DNA of 37,770 nt from the NCBI GenBank assembly GCA_000787465.1, contig JSYX01000331.1:1-37770 (forward strand). The letters run 5' to 3'. Positions 24,113 through 33,484 of this stretch are shown piece after piece. The notes below the pieces were generated by a model. That model had not been told where the DNA came from. It did not search any database and saw only the letters and a program-made list of their open reading frames with translations. The stretch's first letter is position 1. Every line of letters begins with the position of its first letter. The position numbers and the translations under genes are program-made. Source of the DNA: Thermomucor indicae-seudaticae. Taxonomy: Eukaryota; Mucoromycota; Mucoromycetes; Mucorales; Lichtheimiaceae.

Positions 24113-24440
24113 TTAAATATTTTCTGAATATTTTTTGTATAGCGCTTCAATGCTTTCGGATATCATATTTTCCGCTTTCTACATTTTCTGAATAGTATAC
24201 ATTGGTCATTCGATTTTTCCGCTTCGATTTTTTCCGCCCTTACGTTTTTCTGGTAGTTTGAAGGCCAATCCGCGGCGGAAAAAATCGAGGGACCATTATA
24301 TATCTTAAATATATTTCATCTCTTGCATGTTTTCCGAATAGTGTTTAGCATATCCAAATACGACCTAAACATTTTCTGAATATTTTTTCCCAAGGCAGTG
24401 TCATCATAATCAGAGCGTTTAACTTTCAGAATAGGCCTAA
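24113..24440. repeat. Diverged AT-rich short repeats
   Basis: The motif ATTTTCTGAATA or a close variant occurs near 24120, 24183 and 24371, with weaker copies (TTTTCCGAATAGT near 24330, TTTCAGAATAG near 24425). The spacing is irregular, so this is a decayed repeat cluster and not a clean tandem array. A 99-bp hairpin element is inserted within it. Confidence 0.45.
24200..24298. mobile_element. 99-bp hairpin MITE, family A
   Basis: The left end is CATTGGTCATTCGATTTTTC; the right end in reverse complement is TAATGGTCCCTCGATTTTTT. The element is flanked by TA at 24198-24199 and 24299-24300. The arms pair over most of their length (CGATTTTTTCCGC against GCGGAAAAAATCG). It shares ends with the larger family A copies and is probably an internally deleted derivative or a solo terminus. 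Confidence 0.7.
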
Positions 24441-25721
24441 GCATTTATAGTTTTACCCATCATCGGACCTTTATATGATCCAACACCAATATTTTGGAGC
24501 GCATTCGTGAGAAATTGCTTGTGATAAACTAAAGAATCTTAATAAAGCAAAAAGCATTTTAATGCATATAGTTTCGGTCTTATGTATCATTGAAGTTCGG
24601 GAGTGACTATCAACTTGTTCTGGTTGACGCTCAATATGCGCATTGAAACGCCTTGCCGATTTATGTTTTTCAGCCGAGGTTGTTGTCTAAAAACCTCAAA
24701 CAATTGGACCGGTCAAACAAATTGTAGAGATGCCGTATATACATACTGCTGAGAAGGGATATTCTGCCTTTTGCCAGACTGCTATAAGATTGTACTTGAG
24801 CATTAAATGGCAGAAAAATGAACAAAGATTGCAGCATACTCCATTGGTACGAAATCGCCAATTTCGAAGTTACAAGCTGACGAAACCAACTCGACTGGAA
24901 AAAAGTTGACAGATTTAATGGAGGCTATATAGTCCTTCGTTTGTCGCATAAGGTTGACTTGGCTGGTAGTTAAGATCCCTGCAGTATGCACGATGACAGA
25001 ATGACTGGTAATTATGCTCTTTAAAGACTCTCTCTAGTCAATTTTAGACGCTAGGTTGTCAGTAATCTTGGGAGCTGACAACACCATAGCCAGAATCTGT
25101 TTGCTTAACAGACAACCTTTGTTGTAATAGAAATGAATATGCTGCTCTATGTATGTTGAAGGATCGAGTTATTACGGATTGGACTGTGCCAAAGGGAAAG
25201 AAGCTCAAGATATACACTGAAACTATAGTGCTATTATATACAAATCGTCGTACGCACTGAGAAAATGAGTTGCATCTTAATGAATGGATGCGTGAAGATG
25301 AAAATTCACATTTTACTTCAAATCTCTAAAAATTGTCTTGAATGTCCATGGCAGCACATTATGATAGGGTAATCAGTAGAGTATGAATTAACAGTCCATA
25401 TTATACATTATTACAAGTATGTCCTCATTTCGTCGGTCCAATATTGGACTGATTATGATCTCATTGTCATTTTACCTCATTTCAATACGACGACCCAAAC
25501 ATGTAAAATTCACTAGTTATTTCAGTGAGATTATACGCGACACCGCGTAGCATAAAGATGAAAGAGGGACAATACTGAAAGTTTGAATGTTCTACCGTTG
25601 TTTTAGAAATGAAGGGGCAATAGGCGCTCGGGGACAAAATAGTCCTAAATTGAGAACATAAAACGAGCAAGAGGAGTAAGCTATGGGACCCGATGTCTGG
25701 TATGTAGACAATACCATAGTA
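24299..25721. other. Intergenic, no gene recognised
   Basis: AT-rich sequence up to the Tc1 insertion. Only short open frames without recognisable domains occur on either strand. Confidence 0.45.
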
Positions 25722-27057
25722 CAGTGCCCTACCAAAAAATGCAAAAATCTCCTATCCAGCCTTGAAAATTCACTGCACCAGCGACTTCTCTCTTATATGA
25801 GCAACGACAAAACTATACGATAATAACCATCTTTTGCGTTCATCCATATTAGGAGCATGCTTATTATAAGCACAAGCAAAAAGTTTGCAAATGTATATAT
25901 AAAAATGGGTGGGAAACGGGGCTTTATTACCAGCAGGTACTTCCGCCCTTTGCCTTGAGAACTGTATTAATGCGCTCTGGCATACTGTCGATCAAATGGT
26001 TCCATCTTTCTTCTGTAAATTCCCTCCAAACGTCTTTTAACATCACTTCAAGTTCAGCCTTCCTTTTATATTCTGATCTGCGATTTTGAACAGCATCCTT
26101 CATCTGTTTCCACAAGTTCTCGATCGGGTTGAGGTCCGGTGATTGTGGTGGCCATTCCGAACTCTTCACCCCATGAAGCTCCCTCCATTCCTTAGCGGCC
26201 TTTCCTCTGTGTGTAGTAGCACCATCTTCCATGAGTGGCGCGTCAGGCACCTCTTCCAAAAAGCGCCGGAGAGGGCCCTCGTAGACTTGACTTACGAAGT
26301 CGGGAGTGGTACGTCTATTGGGGTCAATGACGACCAATTCCGACTTCTTTCCATGGGCGATGGCACCCCAGACCATCACAGAGGATCGGCCACTTTTGAA
26401 TGTCGGGGCGAGACAATCTTCAAGATAGGCTTCATCAGCCGCACGCCAAATCCGGACTACACGCGAATTCTTCCCGATTTGGAAGGATGCTTCATCTGTC
26501 CAGATGACCTTCCTCCACATACCGATTGTCCAGTCTTTGTGCGCCTTCGCAAACTGGCGTCTTCTCTCCTTATGCTCCTTTTTCAGAAATGGCTTCTTCT
26601 TCGCAACTCGGCTGTTTATTCCCTCACTATGCAACGTTCTGCGCACAGTCGAGGTCGAGACATTTGTCGGCACGCCGTTCGTGATCTCCTGCAGCGTGGC
26701 GCGTCGTTCTTTTTTGACAGCTCTCTTGAGAGACCGTACGTCCCGTGCGTTTAGCTTTTTGGGTCGTCCGGAGCTTTTGGGCCTCTCTACGATACCTCTT
26801 TTTTTACAATTTGCAATCGTTCTGTAGACCGCAGAAAGGTTTGCCCCAGTTTCTTCGCTGATTTTCTTCGCACTCCAGCCTGCTTTGTGAAAAGTAACGA
26901 TAGTGTGCTTTTCTTGCGTGGTAAGAACCATTGGATACGCAAAATAAAGGTAGGTTAATTAGAAGCGAAAAAAAAGGAAAACGCGTTCAAAAATGGACAT
27001 TAGTTTTTTATTTCATGCGCGTCGGGAAAATTTTTGCATTTTTTTGGTAAGGCACTG
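25722..27057 (-). mobile_element. Apparently intact Tc1-family transposon
   Basis: The terminal inverted repeats start CAGTGCCCTACCAAAAAATG on the left (25722) and, in reverse complement, CAGTGCCTTACCAAAAAAAT on the right (ending 27057). A TA duplication lies on each side (25720-25721 and 27058-27059). The 1,336-bp length is usual for a complete Tc1 element. The single uninterrupted transposase gene on the minus strand fills most of it. The TIRs differ slightly (one substitution and one A-tract length change). It interrupts no recognisable gene. Confidence 0.95.
25927..26931 (-). CDS. Tc1-family transposase, DD34E
   Basis: 334 residues, one exon, the usual size for Tc1 transposases, which cut and paste their element at TA sites. 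Two N-terminal helix-turn-helix regions (residues about 5-45 and 60-105) flank a GRPKK AT-hook-like motif (55-59). The catalytic triad is visible: D146 in IWTDEASF, D236 in MEDGATTHRG, and E271 in DLNPIENLWK. There are 34 residues between the second Asp and the Glu. No frameshift or stop is seen, so the enzyme may be active. The usual Asn after the second Asp is Gly here. The ATG at 26931 is chosen because it starts directly before the first HTH (MVLTTQEKHTIVTFHKAGWS). Confidence 0.97.
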   Translation of the reverse strand: MVLTTQEKHTIVTFHKAGWSAKKISEETGANLSAVYRTIANCKKRGIVERPKSSGRPKKLNARDVRSLKRAVKKERRATLQEITNGVPTNVSTSTVRRTLHSEGINSRVAKKKPFLKKEHKERRRQFAKAHKDWTIGMWRKVIWTDEASFQIGKNSRVVRIWRAADEAYLEDCLAPTFKSGRSSVMVWGAIAHGKKSELVVIDPNRRTTPDFVSQVYEGPLRRFLEEVPDAPLMEDGATTHRGKAAKEWRELHGVKSSEWPPQSPDLNPIENLWKQMKDAVQNRRSEYKRKAELEVMLKDVWREFTEERWNHLIDSMPERINTVLKAKGGSTCW

Positions 27058-29464
27058 TACAGGATTATGCAAGTGATATAACGTAGATCACATGAAAGTA
27101 TATGCTTGTAAAGGATGTGCACGGCTTCTTTGAAAGAAATTCATAATACTCCTTATAGGGCTACCTGCTGTGAACAAAGTACGGCACAGTTATCATGACT
27201 AGGTTTATCCACGCCGTAAGCAAAAGAGCATGCAATAAAATTAAAAGACCGTTTCTCGGTATGTCAGCACCTGACTTACGTTTCCCCTTACTGTCATACT
27301 GAAACTTACTGCCATTAGGCAAAAAAATAACAATGGGCGGCGTGACACGCGTGTTATAAACAATGATCAAGCTTTAGTTCTGTACCATGGACGCTTAACA
27401 TAGTGATACACACAATATAGTGACCAATTTTACACCCACGGAACTAACAATTTGCAGCAAAAGGAGTATTCGATCGGATAATCATTTTCTGAGCATTAGG
27501 CTGATCACTTTATCGAGGGTGCACACATTCCTTCCTGAACAGATAATTAGCGACTAACCGAAAGTAGTTCAAAGATTCACGACAGGGCCGTTAGCGAGAT
27601 CTTGCACTTGGATATGCAAAATAAAATTGCTTTAGTCGCTTTCGCGTTCTTCTATAGTCTATTTAAGCGTTGATGTTCAAACCAGACGACTACGGAAATC
27701 GTTACAAGTCTGTTACAATTGCAAGCTGTTTATGGTATTAGCATCACTTGTTTTTACTTTATCCTATTTCAGCAGCATTGGAAGTAACGTTTTGTGGGTG
27801 TCTTCGGCTATTCCTCGATATTTACTGCAGTGTGACGATCAATTTCTGACGAGTGTTCTACGCAAAAAAATATTTTGACATATCAGCATTTATTTGCGTC
27901 ACCCGAAGCTAACTTCTACTGTTACCCTTAAAAATTTCGGATACAGAGTATTTTTACATTTTTTTCTCGCGCTGCATTTTAACCGCTTGAGTTTCATGGT
28001 TGTTTCCTTCTCTTGTCGAAAAGAAACCTGTTGGTCCGCAGATCAACCTTGTTACTTAAAGGTGCATGAACCATAGAAAATGTTATTTCGAAGATCTAAA
28101 GTTTGCACTTGCGAGCCAAAATTACATGCCGCTTAGAATACGCCTCCCATGGCATTTTGTTAATCTGTTGCTTAGACCTTCGCTTTGTTTGGTATCGCAT
28201 GTGGTGTATACTGCGTTTGACCGTATTAAACAAATGATATGGTATGCAAGCGACGAAGAAGGACTTTTGAGTGAAGTTGCTAGGTGTTTTGCAGCGATTT
28301 CACGGGTAAAAAAAATATGCTGAAAATATACCAGCTATTTGGTAAAATATCGAATTTTTTGAACGTATGGGTTTCTGCCGCGAAGATATTCAAAATAGGC
28401 ATATCCACTTTTCAGATTTTTAGCATACGTTTTAGGTTCTTCGATATTCCTCAATAAAAATCGTACAAGTTGATTCGCAGTATACAATATTTCTCAAATT
28501 TCTTTTCACGTATCGTCACGAGAGATCCCCACCCCCAATATTTTTTCCAGGTCGTTTCCCGTGACGATTGTTTTCATCGAGACATGTATCCGCTTGTTAT
28601 TTTGCCCTAAAGTATGCGGCTGACATGAAGCTGTCGTAAAATATATACGCAGTAGCATGCGAACATGCGCGCAACGCCTCTTTGTTCCGATCGAATGGTA
28701 CCTGCAATAATGGCACACCACGAAGGTGGATAACATAGAACGCGTGCGAATATTTCACTTGCACACCATGTCAAGCAGCGTGTAGAATAATAGCGAAACT
28801 AATACAGGCAAGAAACGCGTTGCGCAGGATTTGGAGCAAGGCAAGAAACCAACGACGAGACAGCATCATTTAAGAAGTCAGTTTCACAACTAAGTATCGA
28901 CGATGTCTACAGTTCATAATTTGTATAAGTGGCTGTACACATTTAAAAAGAAATCGTTTAACCAATTGGCCACAGTGTCACAGCTGCACTAGCCAAGAGC
29001 ATTTATCACTTATTGTTGTAAGACATCACAGTAGCACTCTCAGTAGATAAATAGCAAGGAAAACTCTGTTTGGGTCACTGATCGCCAAGGGAGAGACCGA
29101 ACGATCACAAAACGTTATACGCTCCATTAGGACAACAGACTTCTTTGATTTCCGTCGTGTCCGTGGTGATTCTTTCAAATGCTTGCAATCAATCCCAAAC
29201 CACCAAGTGTTCCTGCTTATTCAAAACAGCGCTAGGGAAGAGCAGAAGCAGGAATCGGACTGAGCAACGCTTCCAATCCAAGCCCTCAACAACACTGTAC
29301 GATTATAGGGAGCTGAAGCTGTGGTTATCAGGTGGTCTGCAGGTTCCTTCACAGTGAGTCAGGAATGAAACATGACTGGTTTTCATGACGGCGAAAAGAT
29401 TTATTAGCCGCGAAAGCGTTAGAAGTCCAGCTTCTGCGTAAAAGCTCAAGGCACACTAAACGCC
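27058..29464. other. Intergenic, no gene recognised
   Basis: About 2.4 kb between the Tc1 element and AspRS, with only short unrecognised frames. The AspRS promoter must lie at its right end. No repeats with clear termini or RNA genes were found. Confidence 0.5.
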
Positions 29465-31299
29465 ATGTCAGAACCAGCAAAGGAAACAGTTGAAAACACC
29501 GCACCAAAAGCAGAGGAGCAGTTTTTTGAGTGGGTGCAACGATTTTGGTGTCACAGCGAGCCATTGCTGATTTTAATGAGCGGTTCAGCGACGAAGGTAA
29601 GCCAATCTCTAAGAAGGCCTACAAGAAGCTCCAAAAGGAAAAGGAGAAAGCCGAGCGCAAAGCTGCCACCGCAGCCAAGCTTGCTGAGGAGAAGGCTGCT
29701 AGAGAAGCTTCCAATGTGGTAAGTCGAACTTTGAGTTTCTGTTCCACCATTTCGGAACTGATCGCGTCGCGCGATATGTTAAATAGGACTACTCGGAGGG
29801 CCGCTACGGAAAGCTGCCTATGAATCAGTCTCAAGAGAGAACTGGTATCAAATACGAAGAGATCAGCCAGATCAATGGTTCGCGTGTTGGAGAAACAGTA
29901 GTTATTCGCGCCCGTGTGCACACCTCCCGTGCGACCGGAAGCAAGATGTGCTTCTTCGTTTTCCGTCAGGGCGTCGCCACCATTCAGGGTATCATTACTG
30001 TGAATTCCGACACTATCAGCAAACAAATGGTCAAGTGGTGTACGGGCATTACTGCTGAATCTATCGTTCTTGTGGAAGGCAAGATCTCCAAGCCAATAGA
30101 AGAGGTCAAGAGCTGTACGATTTCGGACGCCGAGCTGGCTATCCAGAAAATTCATGTCGTATCTGAAGTGAAAGAGCGTCTCGCCTTTTCGCTTGAGGAT
30201 GCCTCTCGTCCTGTGACCGAGTACGAGCAAGAAGACACCCAACTTGTCAAAGTCAACCTCGACACTCGTCTCGACAATCGTGTACTTGATCTTCGCACGA
30301 CAACGAACAATGCCATTTTCCGTCTCCAGTCAGCAGTATGTTTGCTCTTCCGCGAATTCCTGGTCAGCAAGAACTTTATCGAAATCCACACACCAAAGCT
30401 GATCGGTGCAGCATCCGAAGGTGGTGCAAACGTCTTCAAATTATCATACTTTAACAAAACAAACGCTTATTTGGCACAGAGTCCGCAGCTTTATAAGCAG
30501 ATGTGCATTGCTGCCGACTTTGGTCGTGTCTTTGAGATCGCCCCTGTATTCCGTGCCGAAGACTCCAACACACATCGCCACATGACTGAATTCGTCGGTC
30601 TTGATATGGAGATGGCCTTTAACGAACATTACCACGAAGTCGTGGATCTATTGGATGAAATGTTTGTGTACATCTTTACCAATCTGAAAGAGCGCTACCG
30701 CACCGAAATCGAAGCTGTGAAGAGACAGTATCCATTTGAGGATTTCGAATTCCTGCCAAAGACGTTGCGACTTCGATACTCTGAAGGTATACAGATGCTA
30801 CGTGAAGCTGGTGTTGAAATTGGCGACCTTGACGACTTGAGGTATGGACAATGTGGAAGTATCTTATACAAAGTAGCAATGCATAACTGGGTCATATAGC
30901 ACGACTAATGAGAAGCTGCTGGGCAAGCTGGTCAAGGAAAAGTACCACACTGACTTCTATATCCTGGACAAATTCCCGCTTGCTGTCCGCCCATTCTACA
31001 CCATGCCTGACGCTCAGAACCGCAACTACTCAAATTCATACGACTTCTTCATGCGCGGTGAAGAAATCTTGTCGGGCGCTCAGCGTATTCACGACCCCGA
31101 CTTCCTTGTGGAACGCGCAAAAGCACACAATGTTGATATCTCTACTATTCAACCTTACGTCGATGCCTTCAAGATTGGTGCACCCCCACACGCTGGTGGT
31201 GGTATTGGTTTGGAGCGTGTGGTCATGCTTTACCTGGCACTGGGTAACATCCGTCGTACAAGCTTGTTCCCTCGCGACCCCAAGCGACTTCAACCATAA
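29465..31299 (+). CDS. DPS1: Cytosolic aspartyl-tRNA synthetase
   Basis: A class IIb enzyme that charges tRNA-Asp in the cytosol. The ATG at 29465 ([18 protein letters not shown]) opens a short exon. The Lys-rich N-terminal helix follows ([20 protein letters not shown]), typical of eukaryotic AspRS. The OB-fold anticodon-binding domain includes [11 protein letters not shown] and [15 protein letters not shown]. The catalytic domain begins near [15 protein letters not shown], with [30 protein letters not shown], motif 2 [19 protein letters not shown], and motif 3 [20 protein letters not shown], ending [10 protein letters not shown]. Clear introns are 29719-29786 and 30842-30899. The first intron is awkward: keeping frame needs either a 23-nt intron (29534-29556; 561 residues) or a 68-nt intron with a weak GTTGAA donor (29489-29556; 546 residues). 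The gene faces neuroguidin tail to tail. Identity is secure; the N-terminal join is not. Confidence 0.95.
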
Positions 31300-31488
31300 G
31301 TTTCTGTACAATAAAAGGAGTGCATTTTTTGACTATAGACAAAACTACGCAATCTCAGTACTTTACAATGGGCGTTCAGTCTCTCTTCGTCGACTACTTT
31401 AGTGCCAAAGGCAGTATATGCTTGCATTATTATCCTTGAGCCAGGCCCATAAGTATGTACATGCATTGTCTAATAATCATTCTCATGC

Positions 31489-32760
31489 CTATCGATATTT
31501 CTTCTTCTTTAACCGTTTCTGCTCCTCGTCTACTTCTTGTAGACCAATAAGGTTGCTAAAGTCGTTCAGATTCTGGTAAAACGAAATTGAGCACAAACTC
31601 GACATATATTACTCCCGCAGCATTCTCGCATTACCTCGAATTCATCTTCGAAGCGCATTCTCTTCTTGGCATCCAGTCGCTTTCTCTCTTTACGTGTAAC
31701 AGTAAGACGCACATAATTGTCTTCTTCGTATTTTTTCTTTTCTTGGATCATGCGATCCAGACGATCACCGTAACCTGTTCCTTCGTTCACGCCACCCAAA
31801 GCATCAATTTCCTCGGGTCTATCATTCATCTCGGCCATAAGATCCTGCATAATACGTGATCGAGACGCCTTTTCTCGCAGTCGTTGTTGATCTTTTTCGT
31901 ATTTAGACTTCTTTGTAGGTGCTTCATTGTAAGCGACAGGTGCCAGTTTCGGTGGCCGATAGATGCCTGACTTTCCGTCCGCTGTGCTGCCTGCATCCGT
32001 TTTGCATTTAGTTAGTAAAATAATTCAATGTTTCGAAACGTTTCATCGGTAACTTACCCTCCAGACCTTCTTCTTCGTCGTCCTCGTCCTCTTCGTCTTC
32101 TCTGTTCAGCAAGTTCATTGGGTTTGGTTTGAATGATAATGGATCGTTGGCTAAAGCATCATACAGTTGTGAGAAAAACGTCGCCAGAAAGGAGGAATTA
32201 TTATTACTACCTATGGCTGCTTGAGTTCCATTCTCTTGACCCTGAGATCCAATGACAGCGGTGCGAACAAGTTTATCGATCTGATATTTCAACTTGGACT
32301 CAATCGGTTTCATTTTCTCGAGTATAACACGAAGCTCGACAAGAGACTCAATCACAGGATGACCTTCCACTTTCTTGCCTGACAGTTTAAGGTGAACGAA
32401 AAAGGCGAGCTGGGTGATGTATTGAAGCATAATTTGGTATTTGACTTCGAGGAATGAAACACCTTTTGACGTTTTGATCTCGCCGTCCTTGTACCTACAT
32501 TTAGAAGTAACGTTAACGCTTGGTCCAGCAGTTGTTTTACGGAATTGTAGCTGACCTCCGAATAATGGTTTGCAGTTGGATCTTGAGTTCAGACATTTTG
32601 ACTTTAAGTTCACGAAGAAGTCTGGTAAGATCGCTAACCTCGGCTAATGGACCAGCATTCGATTACTAAATACCATGTTATAGCAATTTACAGAAGTGTT
32701 CAGTATACCTTTAGCTTCCACCTGCGTGCCTGCCGGTGAAGTCTTCGTGTTTGTTGCCAT
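31489..32760 (-). CDS. Neuroguidin/Lcp5-like protein (Sas10/Utp3 family)
   Basis: This family acts in the small-subunit processome during early 18S rRNA maturation in the nucleolus. The start is the ATG at 32760 (MATNTKTSPAGTQVEAK). A 65-nt intron (32644-32708) leads to AEVSDLTRLLRELKVKM. The Sas10/Utp3 domain follows: GVSFLEVKYQIMLQYITQLA, ESLVELRVILEKMKPIESKL, then KYQIDKLVRTAV. An acidic stretch (EDEEDEDDEEEG) precedes another intron. Then come SGIYRPPKLAPVAYNE, RIMQDLMAEMNDRPEEID and a basic segment (RLTVTRKERKRLDAKKRM). The protein ends NDFSNLIGLQEVDEEQ followed by KRLKKKKYR. The conserved C-terminal RPPKLAPV and NDFS-type blocks support full length. Exact orthology (LCP5/NGDN) is likely but not proven. 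Confidence 0.9.
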
Positions 32761-33484
32761 TAGAGCTTAACTTATGTTACGAGATCGGTTAAGACCCTTT
32801 TCGCATGAAGGGAAAAAAATTTGTTGAAGCTCCGTTCAACCGGAAAAGGAAGAAGTATCCTGAAAACGAGACCGAGCTCAAATCCATTATTGCCCAGTCC
32901 TGAAATACAGTTTCTTTGAATGACTTTTTGCATCAGTCTGGAAGCCAAGATTGTGCGAAATGTACGTATTCCTTATCCTATGGCAGCGTAGAACATGTTT
33001 CTCGTAAGCGTAATGCTTAATTGTATTTTAGCGCAAATTCGGCTTGCAGTTGATGCAAAATCTATTTCGATAGCTCAAATGTTCAATCGATAGACAGTGT
33101 CTCCCAGGTAATGCGTATCAGCTGTCAAAGCCAGATATACTAAATCCAACAATCTCTGTGCGTGTTATGGTTCCCGTGCTCGAGGTGACACAAGGTCTAA
33201 TATTGTCCTTGATAGTGTCACCTTTCCCTGAATTCGGGCAGTTCTATGGAAGAAAGCAAAGATGCCTTTTCTAAGCTACGCTGGTCAAAGAGGGAGGGAG
33301 GGAGTGGAAAGGGTACATCGAGAACGAACGTAGCGTCCCATTATAAACTCTTGATAAAAAAGGATTTAACAATGCATCAGAAAATAGCTAGGCAGACTCA
33401 TTACGAGAAGCGTTCAAGCAAAGTGCTATCTAAATAAAAATAGCAAAGGGTCTTGGGGAAGAAGGACGAGTCTGTGGCAAGGCT
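32761..33484. other. Intergenic region carrying the second dispersed-repeat copy
   Basis: Contains the neuroguidin promoter side and the repeat at 32996-33103. The open frame at 33246-33437 has no recognisable domain. Confidence 0.5.
32996..33103. repeat. Dispersed repeat, copy 2
   Basis: Direct-orientation copy of 1-110, sharing TTAGCGCAAATTCGGCTTGC then AGTTGATG and the end AAATGTTCAATC. Similarity stops on both sides: left of about 32996 nothing can be compared, and right of about 33103 the flanks differ. No terminal inverted repeats are visible. Confidence 0.75.

Noticed and set aside
26143..26754. 203-codon plus-strand open frame
   Set aside because: It is the antisense shadow of the Tc1 transposase gene, which has clear catalytic motifs on the minus strand.
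29619..30242. 207-codon minus-strand open frame
   Set aside because: It lies antisense to conserved AspRS exons and has no recognisable domain.
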